A stretch of 64,000 nt of DNA from Clusia tigrina (GCA_920105625.2 OV050030.1:93564652-93628651); one strand, 5' to 3'. Counted from the stretch's first letter, positions 1-11,477 are shown. Notes: generated from the sequence alone by a model not told the origin. Program-made: numbers and translations.

Positions 1-1434
1 TGCAAAATTCTTTGTGAATATGCTCTCAATTTCAAATCCCAGAAAACTACTTGCATAAGTTTTATCTGAAAATGCTTTGAAGATGATTAGAAACTGCTGT
101 TATACTTGCAGAATCATCACTGCATATTATGCCATCATCAACATATATCGCTAAGAAAGTCATGACGCCACCATTTCGATTCACAAATATACATGGATCT
201 GCTTCGCTTACTGTGAACCCAAAACACTCTATGAAGTATTTGAATCAAACTCAACTGGTTGCCACATGTATATTTCCTCGGCGAGATCACCATTTAAAAA
301 TGCCGTTTTAGCATCGAACTGAATTATTTTTCTCTCAGCTGCAATGCTTAAAAATGACCGCAATGAAGTAAAACGTACCACTGGGCTAAATGTCACCAAA
401 TAATCAATCCCTTACTCTTGAGTAAAACCTCTCACAACAAGTCAAGCCTTATATCTAACCATAGAATCATCTGAATTTTTCTTTATTTTAAAAACCCATT
501 TGTTGTCAATTACTTTTTGGTTAGTTGGTTTTTAACAAGAGCCCAAGTTTTATTTTGACAAAGCGAATCGTATTCCTCTTTCATAGCTTCTGACCATTTT
601 TTATGATCTGATGATTGTTTTGCTTCCTCGTAAGATTTTGGCTCATCTATAATGGATACTAATGCCGTTGCCATTAAAGCACTTTCTTTACCACTGCGTA
701 AACGCGATTCTAAAATATTGTTTTCATCGATATGATCCACCTTTGTTGAACGCTCTGGAATTTCTTCAGTATTTGACAGCTGCTCAGCTTCTATTTCAAC
801 ATCATGATGAAATTCAATTTCAGTTTCATCTTCAATGATGGTAATTGTCGTTTGTTTTTCAGCTAAAAACTGTACATCACGGTCTACCTTTATGCTTTGT
901 CTCATCCATAACTCGGTAACCTTTGTAAATTTCATCAAAACCTACAAATATACATTTCTTTGCCTTAGCGTCCAATTTCGATCTTTTTGTCTAAGTATGT
1001 GAACGTATACTTCAGACCCAAACACCCGAAAATGATCAAAATTCACTGGCTTGCCAAACCAAAGTTGAACAGAAGCTTTATCTTTCAATATGCTTGTTCC
1101 AGTACGATTTAATATTTACACTGCGGTTGGAACGACTTCTGCCCAAAGTTTCATATCAAGTTTTTTTTGCATAGATCGTGGATCGTGCCGACTCCATTAT
1201 TGTGCGATTTTCTCTCTCAACATTACTATTTCGTTCTGATGTATACGGTACTGACCTACGATGATGAATTCCATTTTCTTCTAAAAATTGTTTTACCTCT
1301 TCATTTACGAATTCGGTTTCGTTATCAGAATGCAAAATTTTTATTTAATGATTACACTGCTTTTCAGAAGTTCTCACAATCGAATTTAAGTTTTCAATAA
1401 CCTTTTGACTTACTTTTGAGGAGAAGCACGAACC
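1..1434 (-). pseudogene. copia-type pol, 3' part: integrase second half and reverse transcriptase
   Basis: This is the downstream half of a Ty1/copia polyprotein, which integrates and reverse-transcribes the element. Read on the minus strand from 1434 downward, the integrase resumes with LHSDNETEF near 1330 and a VERENRT block near 1210, which fit the second catalytic D and the E of DDE integrases. The open stretch 938-510 is the integrase-RT linker and ends in a WSEAMKEEYDSL block. RT follows as NKWVFKIK (about 500), FDAKTAFLNG (about 320) and the catalytic YVDDG (about 135-150). Several in-frame stops interrupt the RT, for example after RYKA and inside GFTQE, so the copy is dead. The element continues beyond position 1. 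The family assignment is secure; the subfamily looks close to Drosophila copia by motif spacing, which is an inference. Confidence 0.88.
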
Positions 1435-1445
1435 GAAAAAGAGAA
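1435..1445. repeat. Target-site duplication of LINE 1, left copy
   Basis: The 11-bp word GAAAAAGAGAA occurs here and again at 4517-4527, exactly at the two boundaries between copia and LINE sequence. A perfect 11-bp match placed at both junctions is what target-primed insertion leaves behind. Confidence 0.85.
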
Positions 1446-4400
1446 GGGTAGGGTAGAGTAGGTAAAGCGGCCACCCGAAAAGGGCGCACTTAGGCCAACA
1501 TTGACCCTTTGTGATACCGCATGGGACAGCAGGTCCCATCCCTTTCAAAGGTCCAGCCATTTGGAGCTTTTAATGAAGCTGTTGATGGAGCTAATCTTTT
1601 TTTTGAGATATCTCCCAAGGAGTCCAAAAAGTAGTCGCCTAGGAAAGTGCGCCTCCTTCTGGACAAAGCTGGACACGTGCACAACAGGTGAGCAGTAGAC
1701 TCTTCCTCCTCCTCGTCCATGCAACTCCTGCAGAAGTCATTAGAGGCGATCCCCAGCCTACACTCGTGTGTGCCTAGAGTCCAGTGTCCCGTTAAGACGC
1801 TAATCACGGGACCTATGCTTTGTCTATTTAGAGCCAGTAGGTCCTTAGAGCGCTTGACATTTATCTCTGGCCAGGTTTGTCTAGCTATTTTACATCCTGA
1901 AAGTTCAGACCAGCGCCTGCCCGCTGTTCCTAAGGATATTGTATTTACTAAGAGCTTACATGTGGCAATAGGAATACCGAATTGCGACCTATCTGGTTCC
2001 ATCGGTATGGTAGTACCCTCACGGGCAAGTTCATCCGCCTTACAGTTCCCTGGAATATCTCTGTGACCGGGAACCCAGCACAGATGCAGACGGGTCTGCT
2101 TAGCTATCTCGTCTAAAGATTTGCGGCAGCTCTTGACGGCTTTTGAGGTGATAAAAACCGAATCCAGGGAGAGCAAAGCAGCTTGGCTGTCGGACAGAAT
2201 GCAAATATCAAGTCCAGATATCTTCTTCTTCCTTAGCCAAGACAGTGCTGCCTCTATAGCCGCGACCTCTGCCTGAAAAACACTGCAGTGGTCGGGCATC
2301 CTAAAGGACATGTTAATATCCAAATCTTCTGAGAATACACCACCTCTCACCCTACTCTGTAGTTTGGATCCATCTGTGTAGATGTGAACCCCTTCCACAT
2401 GAGTGGGGATGCCATCCTTCCATTCGTCCCTGGAGGGAATGTAGATCTTGCACATACCATTGAAGGCATACATTGGTGTGATGTAGTCGAAAGAGTCAGG
2501 AATACCCTCAAAATGTCTTAAAATGGACGCATGACCTATATTCCTGGCATCCCATTGATGCGTAGCTTTTAGTCTGATAGCTGAGTTTGCAGCCATTTTT
2601 TCGCCAAAAAGCCTAACAGGCAGCAGATTGAGCATAATATCCAATGCTGCAGTTGGAGTCGTTCTAATGGCACTACTTATGAATACCTCTGCCGTTCTTT
2701 GTACCTTTGTTATCAGCCTATTGTATGTGGACTTACTTCTTGGGGCTGTCCACCAAGCAAGCATCCCATAGAAAAGGACTGGTCGTACCACAGCTGTATA
2801 TATCCAATAGGCTACATTAGGCTGTAACCCCCATTTTTTTGCCTATGACTCTTTTGCAAGAGTACAGAGCTACCTGAGCCTTCCTAATGCGCTCGCTTAT
2901 ATTGGCCTTCCAATTCAGCTTCCTATCTAGGATCACGCCCAGATATTTAGCCTCCTCGACAAGGTCAATATCTACACCCATTAGTTTTGGAGAAATAAAT
3001 TGAGGAATTTTATACTTCGTAGTGAAGAGTACCAGCTTAGTCTTGGTCGGATTAACCCCCAACCCACAGTCAGTAGTCCATTTAGAGAGAATGTTCAGCA
3101 CGTTTTGCATCAAGTCCCTCAAAGTAGATATGTATTTACCCGAGATACTAATAGCAACATCATCCGCATACGCAACCACCTTGCACCCTTCCCTCTCCAG
3201 TCGACCAAGCAGCTGATTTACCGCAAGATTCAGAGTAGGGGTGAAAGAACTCCACCTTGCGGTGTGCCTCTGCACACGGACTTCTTGGCCGACGCCGCCC
3301 CCAGCTGTGAATTGATTATCCTGCTACTAAGCATGTTTTCAATCCACCTGCTAATGGCAGGTTCCACCTCCAAGTCTCGCATCGCACCGATTATTGCGTC
3401 TGATTTGATATTGTTAAAAGCTCCCTCAATGTCCAGGAAAGCCACCAGGGAGAACTCCTTGTTGTGCAGGGAGCACTCAATCCTAGAGACTAAGGAGTGT
3501 AAAGCGGTCTCCACCGATTTACTCTTAACGTAGGCATGCTGAGAGACTGACAGCTTCTGTCTGTCTATAGTGAGCCTCAGATGAATATCTAACAACCTTT
3601 CCAAGATTTTTAGACAGAAGGAGGACAGACTAATGGGTCTTAAGTCCCCTGGAGCTGTGTGCGAGCTTTTGCCGGCCTTGGGTATAAAAATTACCCTCAC
3701 ATGCTTCCATGAGTCTGGAATATACGCTAATTCAAGACAACTATTATAGATCTTTAACAGCCACTCTATTATAAGATTCTCTGACTGCTGAATTTCAATT
3801 GGAGCCACACCATCTGGACCAGATGCTTTAAATGGTTTGAAGCTATGTATAGCCCATTGCAATTTTGGCTTCGTGACTATGTCTGAGTTGACTTCAACTA
3901 CATTCCTGCTGGGATTCGTTCTCCGCGGAATGGTACTCGAGCAACCAGGGAAGTGAGTCTCCAGAAGAAGCTCTAGAGTCTCATTACTATTAGAAGTCCA
4001 GGATCCATCCTCCCTCCTCAGGTAACCATGTACCATTGGAGCAGTTGATAGGATCTTCCTCAACCTGGACGTCTCAGAGATATCTTCTACGTCACCGCAA
4101 AAGTTCCTCCACGATTCTCTCTGTGCTTTCCTAAGCTTACTTTTGAAGGCTCTGAGTGCTGCCTTATATAAAGCCCAGTCTGCACTATCTCTAGACTTCT
4201 TTGCGCTGTTGAAAAGTCTCCTACAGTTTCGTCTGAGTCCCCTAATTTCCTCTCCCCACCATATGGGTTTTTGTTTCCCCCTGTGTCTACTGAGGGGGCA
4301 AGAGACCAATAGAGCCTTATTAAGAGCAACCGTTAGAACCTCCACAGACCTATCAATTTCGTCACACGTGCTTGTGCTTGTGGGGTTCTGAGGTAGTAGT

Positions 4401-4516
4401 CTAGCTACAGTCACCTTGTAGAGGTCCCAGTTTACTTTCCTGACATTTCTGAAAGCCTTAGGGCTAGGTAGACTATCTAGAAGATCAAACTGAATTAGCC
4501 TATGATCCGAAAAGGA
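1446..4516 (-). mobile_element. LINE 1: 5'-truncated RNase H-bearing non-LTR retrotransposon inserted in copia
   Basis: This is a 3.07-kb LINE on the minus strand, bounded by an 11-bp target-site duplication. Its 5' end is cut inside the endonuclease, just before the SDHRLI motif. The 3' end has no poly(A) but a short C/T/A-rich tail of CTACC-like repeats. An ORF2 with RT, RNase H and a C-terminal Cys/His finger fits the RNase H-carrying LINE clades (LOA/I-like); the exact clade is unresolved. The insertion sits in the copia integrase reading frame, so it is younger than copia. Confidence 0.88.
1490..4516 (-). pseudogene. LINE 1 ORF2: endonuclease end, reverse transcriptase, RNase H, Cys/His finger
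   Basis: This is the LINE polymerase that would nick the target and copy its own RNA. From 4516 down: the end of the APE-type endonuclease (SDHRLIQF), the RT entry region with SGPDGVAPIEI near 3810, FLDIEGAFNNI near 3430, GTPQGGVLSPLL near 3240 and YADDVAIS near 3160. RNase H lies in 2791-1490 with all four acidic positions visible: YTDGS, FQAE, LSDSQ and KADELA. A terminal finger reads CRSC, then HLLCTC. Two single-base frameshifts break it: one after GGVLSPLL (about 3240) and one in an A-run near 2830 (KKM for KKW). The first 40 residues of the open frame that starts upstream at 4648 are out-of-frame copia, not LINE. Apart from these breaks it is well preserved. Confidence 0.87.
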
Positions 4517-4527
4517 GAAAAAGAGAA
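4517..4527. repeat. Target-site duplication of LINE 1, right copy
   Basis: This is the second copy of GAAAAAGAGAA (see 1435-1445). Copia integrase sequence continues immediately to its right, reading KDDFS on the minus strand. Confidence 0.85.
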
Positions 4528-5749
4528 AAGTCGTCTTTAAATACCAGAAAATATCTCGAATCGCCAAAAGATTTCTGCTCCATTGGCCCGCAAACATCAG
4601 CATGAAGAATTTCGCCACATTTTGATGATCGCTCAGCTCGTAAATCAAAACTTAACCTGTATTGCTTGCCAAATGCACAACCTTCGCAATCGAATTCTTA
4701 ATCAATAAAATCAATGTTATTTTTCTTTAAGAAATTTCGCAAATGTCTTAAATTTTGATGGCCCAGCCTCTCATGCCAAATTCGCAGTGAGCTACATTTA
4801 ATCGCCACGTTGGCCATTAACGTAAGCTCTATAATTTTAAAAATCATTTGAAACAAGCCTGCTTTTCTGCAACCCACTGCAACTATTGTGTTTCCATCAA
4901 ACAAATTGAAACAGCTCTTGTGTGACCAACTTGTATGCCCATTATTCATTGCCTTAGTTGACGAAAATAAGTTTGCGCACAATTGCGGCGCATATAAAAC
5001 ATCCTTTAAGATTTTTTTAATCCAATTTGTTCCAGTAAAGGATAAAATTTGTATGTTGCCACGATAAACTGCATTCATTATCTTTCCATCACCAAGTAAA
5101 ACTTCAATTGGATGGTCCAATTCAGTATAAGTACAAAACCAATTACGATATTTGCATATATGGCTTGTGGCTCCTGAATCTACATACCAAGTATCGCTTT
5201 CTTTCAAGGATTTAACTACGTCACCAAAAAAACCTTTGTCATCGAATCTGGAGTTTGTCGCTGAAACGCAATTTTTTGCTGTGGCAGACTTTACTTTGCA
5301 ATCACGTTTGTAGTGCCCAAAGCCTCCACACTTGAAACATTTGCCCTTGCGCTTGCTGTTGTAGTTATTGTATCTTTTCCCAACATTAACATTTTGCCTT
5401 GTAACCAACGCCTCACTAGCTCCAATTTCGTTCAAATTAATTTCTTGATATCCTAATCGAGATTCTTCCACCATAAGACGGTTTGTCAAATTAACAATTG
5501 TGCGGTGTTCCTCACTTGTTGAATCCCATGCTGTAGAAAAATACTTATATTCTGATGGTAGTGTCGTTAAAAGTTTTATCATCAACATGCTACGAACAAT
5601 ATTTACACCGACTACACTTAATTTTGTAACTAGGCCTTCAAGAATTGAAATATGTGTAGCTATGTCATGATTTGGATCCTTCTTGTAAGTATAAAATTGT
5701 TCCTGCAATAGTTGCTTGGCTGATTCATTTGTTTGCTCGTACAGTCAAA
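4528..5749 (-). pseudogene. copia-type gag-protease-integrase, N-terminal part
   Basis: This is the upstream half of the copia polyprotein. An open frame runs from 5708 to 4698 (336 codons) and continues upstream in frame to about 5747 without an ATG, so the gag start is missing. Visible in order: a gag body of the UBN2 type, a zinc knuckle CFKCGGFGHYKRDC (residues about 124-137), the aspartic protease active site WYVDSGATSH (about 174-183), and the GAG-pre-integrase block WHERLGHQNLRHL (about 312-324). One TAA at about 4697 follows DFID; the frame then continues without shift through CEGCAFGKQYRL and HADVCGP (first catalytic D region of integrase) to KDDFS at the LINE 1 junction. The single stop and the LINE are the only clear lesions in this half. 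Confidence 0.9.
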
Positions 5750-6149
5750 CCTGAATCTAAGGAGTGGCGCTATAACGGAGACGAGATGGCCTCATTTCGA
5801 GGCGATGTCATTCCTGAGACCGCATAATGCGTCCAGACTAACATTTAACAATTTTATATTAAATATATATAGTGTATATAGTGTAGAATGCATCATCGAG
5901 CAGTTAGATTTCCAAACGTTCTGCGACTGAGGCTACAGTTGTACACCATTTTGCCAGAAGGACGGAATAATTGTTTATTCTTTGATTAGCTTTTCGCATT
6001 GGTTCCATTGACTAGAATTGAAAAATTTTTACAAAATTGTCCTTCTGATACCCACTGTGCCAAAGCATGCCTCCTCGCATGTGTATTTGTGGCGAAAAAG
6101 AAGAATAGAGTAAACACTAAAAGTAGGCAACCATTTATGTCTCACTGCC
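5750..6149. other. Spacer between copia and gypsy remnants
   Basis: No coding homology is recognised. At 5742-5763 the string TACAGTCAAACCTG resembles the TA-CAGT start of pogo/Tc1-type inverted repeats, but I found no partner end. The right part, from about 6000, may be 3' untranslated or LTR sequence of the adjacent gypsy remnant. A short TATATAGTGTATATAGTGT stutter lies near 5865-5885. Confidence 0.4.
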
Positions 6150-7640
6150 CAGATGAGCGACTTTCATTTTTCTCCTGACATTTCGCGCCAACTGGATGCG
6201 GTATACTAGATAGTTGATCCGCTTTATCACCTTATAAGGACCTTCCAGTTGTTTGCAGTTTTGGTGATAATTGCTTCTTCCTTTGCGGATAATGAAGCAT
6301 GGCTAGCTGCCCTTCATGAAAACCCTTGGTATTTGATCGTACATCATATCTGAGGTTAATATTATCGCTCATCAGTTGCGTGCGCATTCTGATGTTTCTG
6401 TGAATTTCATTTCCGTTTCCGTTTTCCAGATTTACAACTGTTGCATGAAAGTTCTGGTATCTTACTCTTCGTGTCTGGCGGTAGCCTCTCATAGATTAAA
6501 ATTGCTCATAGATTGCCAGGCAATTTCTAGTTACCTTTCCTTTTTCGTTAACTATATCGGCATTTGAAATATTGACTACTCTCTTTCTTAACATCTCCAT
6601 CCATTTTGGCCTTTTGACTTTGGTGGGATTTTTGTCCGCCACGATACAATGGCTTATTGGATACCTCCATACTTATCGTCAACAACGAATAACGGTATTT
6701 CGGTTTTCAATCAATCGGATTTTGAATTATAGTATGAATCCATTCCGTGTCATGAAATCTACATATATGATCAATTCTTCCGAAATATCTGCTACTACAA
6801 ACCCGTGCGTCCCTGTTTTAGTGCCGACTGAGATTTTTGGAGTAACTTTCCCAAGGACCCGTGCATCACCTCCAGTTACCGTACGCAATCTTATTCCCAG
6901 AAGCGGCTCAATTCCCCGAACGAGATCTCTTCTGATTACCGAATGTGATACGCCTGTATCTAATGTTAATAGGATTTTTCTTCCGTCTATTACACTTTTG
7001 ACAGTTAGGTTATTGATTTGCGAGCCATCTGAGAAACGAAGCTTCTTGGGCTACATTTTGTTGGAGTCAGTTTAGTTGGCGGCTTGACAATCTTTTCCGA
7101 TTCCCTATTTCGACTTTTGTCTTGCTTTGGGCTCTGCATACCGGCTGGGATCTGCATACCGGCTGGCACACCAAGGCTGCTGTGCTTGATGTCAAAGCGC
7201 TATCTACTGTCGCCACATATGTAGCTTTCGGATTTGTTATTGCTACACGCTGTATCTCCGCATCGGAAATGCCATATAAGAAGGTGTCCATCATACATCT
7301 CTCAGTAATCTAGCCTGGATAGGCAAGATGGGCCAACCGTTCCACTTCCGCCGAAAACTGTTGTAGAGACTCACCACTCTTCTGGTCACGTGTTCGTAGC
7401 CCTACTTTGTCCACCCGTTTATGATGTTCACTACCAAACTTCCGCTAAACGGCATTCATTAAGCTTTCATAACAGTCTCGCTCACTCTCTGTTGTAGTTT
7501 GAAGTACATCAGCAGCAGCACATTTCAAAGACACGATTAATGCTGCCACTTCTTCGTGAATACTCCAACCATTTATGCTAGCGGTAGGTGCAAATTGCAT
7601 TCGCTTCTTTGTATGCGGCGCATTTAAAGCTTAAAGTGGA
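6150..7640 (-). pseudogene. Ty3/gypsy remnant: gag, protease and integrase C-terminus (RT deleted)
   Basis: Minus strand, read from high to low coordinates. Gag pieces lie at about 7625-7067 (LQQFSAEVERLAHLAYPG near 7350, then TFLYGISDAEIQRV in 7294-7067). A retropepsin lies at about 7010-6730 with LDTGVSHSVIR, where the usual A of DTGAS is V, and a closing DFMTRNGFIL flap-end motif. Nothing of RT, RNase H or the integrase core is present. From 6492 down the integrase C-terminal tail is recognisable (TRRVRYQNFHATVVNLE, RSNTKGFHEGQLAMLH, QRKKQLSPKLQ), with a frameshift near 6250 into LARNVRRKMKVAHLG. The element therefore lost about two thirds of pol by internal deletion. Stops occur in gag (after YPG and NAV). 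Confidence 0.78.
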
Positions 7641-7647
7641 GTAGATC

Positions 7648-8959
7648 GTGGTCGCAATAGCACCAGAAACACGCAGCAGAACATCAGCACCAACCACACA
7701 GCCCAACGTAGCTGCTTCAACATCGGCGTCTTGTGCTCTTGCACTATCCGCGCAAAGAAGTAGGCCAGCGGTGGCTGATGTTTCAAGAACAGTAAACCCA
7801 ATACAGAGGGCAGATGCAGCTGCAACACCAGCATACAGCGGTGCAGCTGTGCGGCCCAAACTGGGTGAGAAGGCAACAGGATCTGCAGCTGTTGCAGGAA
7901 ATAGGACAAGATCGCGGGGTCATGAGACCCGATGCATCCCAAAGGTCCCACCTCCTGGAGAACCTGGAGCAATCGACGACCCACTGAGGAGAGGACTTAG
8001 CGGGTTTGGCTGCAGGTGGTACCTTAGGTACCTAAAAAAGGGCTTGAACCGAATGAAGCTAGGAAGAAGGCTGGGGAGCACAAAGTTAAGCCAGATGAAG
8101 CGGCGTCATCATACCAACAGACAGGCAAAAGAGGCAGTCAGTTGATAACACCACCACAACTGGCAGAAGGCAAGTAGCCAAAGTTCACCGACAAATCCGG
8201 CACCGCAAGGGCATCGGAGAGAGCTTCGAGTAAGACCTATGGAGACGTGTCAAAATCGGTTAGGATGGCAGTGCTACCGAAGGAGTAACCTGAGGTGAAT
8301 CTCACACCCGCGGAGCTACCTGCCCTAGAAGAAGCTATCCTTGTGGAAGTGGCGAAAGGATGGGACCACAAATTAAAATTTGAGGGCATCCATTTTCGTC
8401 TGGAGCACGTACTCGTTGATTTCAAGGATGTGCAGACAGCAGACTGGCTTAGACAAGCTGCCCCTATGCTTACGGAAGGGGGCACCATTAGTTGCATGCT
8501 CGGGAGATGAGGTACCCAGAGCATATGCAGTAACAATCTTCCTCCCTAGAAGTTCCGGTCAAACGATCGAGCAGATCATGGCCTTGATTAGTGCTCAAAA
8601 TTAGGGGATTAACACACCTTTATGGAGAGTGCCCAAAATCAAGGAAGAGGGCAATGGACAACTGATTACGTTTGGCATCGACGAGCAATCGCTTGAAGCC
8701 ATCAAGACATCAGGTAACACCATCAACTACAGTTTCGGCGAGGTTACAGTCCATGGCATTGCCAAGAACAAACAACAAGAGCAGCACAGCTCTCGCAGAA
8801 CCCGTTCCAGAAACATCGGAGGCGATGGAGACGGAGTGTATACTACCGGAAGTAAGCGACACGGAGGGAATCAGCCAAGACCTCCCCGGCACAGTAGATC
8901 CTTTTGAGGATGAAGACAATCTGCTGCTAAGTGGCAGCAGCTTGGGCAACAGCCTATAA
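7648..8959 (+). pseudogene. LINE 2 ORF1 (DUF4780-like C-terminus)
   Basis: ORF1 proteins of these LINEs bind the element RNA. The first part (7648-8145) is Ala/Ser/Thr/Pro-rich and low in complexity, and begins without an ATG. The second part, in fragments 8295-8510 and 8629-8959, reads LPALEEAILVEVAKGWDH, then ADWLRQAAP, then INYSFGEVTVHGIAK. This layout resembles the C-terminal DUF4780-type domain found in ORF1 of RNase H LINEs; LINE C and LINE E here carry the same block. Frameshifts separate the pieces near 8150-8290 and 8510-8625. The last segment is acidic, ends at 8959, and is followed after 11 bases by the endonuclease ORF. Confidence 0.6.
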
Positions 8960-8970
8960 CTTCTCCTTAG

Positions 8971-11113
8971 ATGAGTGACGGATCAGGTATCAAATGCGCC
9001 CGGGTTAATGTCCATCAGGCAAAATCTGCTTCGGCAGTAATTGCAAGGACATTTACTAAATTTAACCAGGGCATGGTATTGATCCAAGAACCCTGGTACT
9101 ATAAAGGTTCAATCAGAGGGCTGAGCTGCGACAGCGGAAAGGTTATATGGGATAATAGGCACATTGCATCCAGAGCCTGCATCTTGCTTAGTAAAAATAT
9201 TAATTATATTTGTCTTACAGAATTCATGACGAGGGACTTAGGTCCAATCCAGGCTCTCATTAACATCGAGGGTAGGAAACGAGTCATTGTAGTGGCATCA
9301 GCATATTTTCTGGGCGAATAAATCTCACCGCCGCCCGCAGAGGTGCGGCAATTGGTGGATTTTTGTGACAGAAGCAATCTGCCACTTTTACTGGGATGCG
9401 ATGCCAATGCACACAACACGATATGGGGCAGCACTGACGTCAACAGTCGGGGTGAGTACCTTTTAGAATACTTAGTAGCATCTAACCTAGAAATCTTAAA
9501 TGAGGGTAACAAACCTACATTTGTAACCAGGGTTAGACAGGAGGTCTTAGACCTAACTTTGGCTAGTCCGAGCATTACTAGGATTATAAGAAAATGGAGG
9601 GTTTCTAACGAGGAATCATTATCTGATCACAAGATAATTGAATTCTCTTTAGGAGGCTAGACATTCAAGTACCATTCTATAGAAATCCCAAGAAAATTGA
9701 CTGGGAGAAATATAAAGAAATACTTAATTGTAATTTGCAAGGCATTGCATCGAGCAAACTCATACGTAATCACTATGAGCTCGAAGACAGTGTGACTCAA
9801 TTGAATGGGGCGATATTGGATGACTTCCATAGCAGCTGTCGCGTAAAATTTAGGGGCAATGAAAAAGACGCAGTTTGGTGGAATAGCTATCTTTCTGCAC
9901 TTAGAAATGAAACCCGCTACCTAAGTAATAGGGCAAAGCGGAACGGGCAATGGCAGGAGTATAGGGCTAAACTGACAGAATATAATAAAGAGATAAGAAA
10001 AGCTAAACGCACTAGCTTTAGAAGTTTCTGCGAAAGCATATCCTCTTTACCAGCAGCAGCGAGGCTATATAAAACTTTGGCAAAGGCAGGACCGGACATA
10101 ACAATGTCCCTAAGGAAGGAAGATGGAAGCTATACCACGAACGACCGTGAAAGGGCAGAGCTACTACTAATGACACACTTCCCTGAATGTGTGGCAGTAA
10201 TGAGCAATGGGTCGAGGTATAGGCCAAGCAATCCCAACCCCAACTCGGATATCAGAAGAGTTTCGGCAGATATTGTATCTGCGGCAAGAATAGATTGGGC
10301 CTTAAGTACCTTTCAAGCATTCCAATCTCCAGGTACGGATGGTATTTTCCCGCCTCTGTTACAAAAGGAGGCGAAACAATAACTATCACCACAACCAGAG
10401 GCTGCCCACAAGGAGGGGTTCTCTCGCCTCTTATGTGGAGCTTAGTTGTTGACGAACTATTAACGAAATTGTCCGAGGAGGGCATTAACTGCCAGGGCTA
10501 TGCTGACGACATCATCTTAATAACTAGATTCAAATTTGAAGAAACCCTCTGCGATATTATTCAAAGAGGTTGAAGTATTGTTGGACAATGGTGCAGGTCG
10601 GTAGAATTGAAAATAAATCCTACCAAAACCACAATCGTTCCATTTACCAGGAAAAGAAAGCTTCCGAGATGGAAAAACATTCAACAGCTGGATGAAACCA
10701 TTATACACAAAGCCGAAACTAAGTATCTAGGGGTAACTCTAGACAGAAAATTAACATGGAAAGCTCATGTTGAAATGATTTCAGAAAAGGCCAAGTGTGC
10801 TCTAATGATGTGTAGAAGACTGGTGGGCAAAACATGGGGCTGCAAACCCAGTATCTAATACTGGATGTACACCATGATGGTTCGTCTAATAGTGACATAC
10901 GGAGCAATCGCATGGCATAATAGAACTGCACTTAAGTCAACGCAAATGGAGTTGGCAAAAATTCACAGACTAGCGTGCATAGGTATAACCGGGGCAATGA
11001 GAACCTGTTCTACAGCAGCGCTAGAGGTAATCTTGGACTTAACCCCGTTACACTTGGTTGTCTCCGATTTTGATGCCAAGTTAACCAAACATGCTATCTT
11101 GACCCTCCATTGA
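8971..11113 (+). pseudogene. LINE 2 ORF2: endonuclease and reverse transcriptase, decayed
   Basis: APE-type endonuclease: NVHQAKSASAV and LIQEPWYYKG (catalytic E) in 8971-9321, a stop at 9319-9321, then LLGCDANAHNTIWGS and LSDHKIIEF in 9343-9660. A frameshift near 9655 leads into 9735-10382, with the RT N-terminal region WWNSYLSALR, RSFCESISSLP and SPGTDGIFPP. At about 10385 the sequence jumps directly to RGCPQGGVLSPLMW and YADDI (10295 frame), so the RT palm segment that normally carries the first catalytic Asp is deleted. From 10295 to 11113 one frame runs on with two in-frame stops (10574, 10856), through KYLGVTLDRKLTWKAH and AMRTCSTAALEVIL. RNase H is absent. Not functional. Confidence 0.82.
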
Positions 11114-11114
11114 A

Positions 11115-11274
11115 CCTTCCTTGATAGCTGCTGCTTGTTGTTCCACTGGCACTGGTGTTGTTGTTTGACCAACTCTCCCTCCTATCTGCTTCATCAGTCT
11201 CTGCAGTCTCCCTATGTGTATTGGGAGAACCCATGACTGTTTAGAGTAGTTATTTATTTATTATAAATGTAATT
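11115..11274. other. LINE 2 3' junction, possible gag N-terminus on minus strand
   Basis: About 130 bases on the minus strand read as a Gln/Ala-rich stretch (LQRLMKQIGGR, then VPVEQQAAAIKEG) that could be the N-terminal end of the gypsy gag seen at 7067-7625. It is too short and of too low complexity to be sure. Confidence 0.3.
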
Positions 11275-11279
11275 ACTAC

Positions 11280-11319
<40 letters not shown>

Positions 11320-11332
11320 CAATATATATGAC

Positions 11333-11375
<43 letters not shown>

Positions 11376-11403
11376 CAATATATTTTATAAATGTAATCAC
11401 TAC

Positions 11404-11432
<29 letters not shown>
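11275..11432. repeat. (ATT)n microsatellite in three blocks
   Basis: Trinucleotide ATT runs lie at about 11278-11318, 11332-11374 and 11402-11432, separated by ATACAATATAT-containing links. The lead-in TAAATGTAATTACTACT before the first block is repeated with one change before the third, so the array also carries a higher-order duplication of about 123 bases. Confidence 0.9.
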
Positions 11433-11434
<2 letters not shown>

Positions 11435-11477
11435 ATATTGAAACTTAATTAATTCTAATTCTGGAAAAAATTAATTT

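Larger units (their letters stand above)
7640..11115 (+). mobile_element. LINE 2: RNase H-clade-like non-LTR retrotransposon, internally deleted
   Basis: A plus-strand LINE with ORF1, endonuclease and RT. Both ends are incomplete: ORF1 has no ATG, and the RNase H and 3' tail are missing because the sequence stops in the thumb region near 11113. It abuts minus-strand gypsy gag at 7640. On the far side (11110-11240, minus) a Gln-rich stretch could be the gag N-terminus, so LINE 2 may have inserted in gypsy gag. I found no target-site duplication to prove that. Confidence 0.8.

Noticed and set aside
1501..2066. Plus-strand frames of 65 and 115 codons inside LINE 1
   Set aside because: They lie antisense to the RNase H and finger of LINE 1, where the minus-strand motifs are unambiguous.
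7578..7984. Minus-strand frames rich in Ala, Leu and Cys opposite LINE 2 ORF1
   Set aside because: They are antisense shadows of the low-complexity ORF1, with no motif and no family resemblance.
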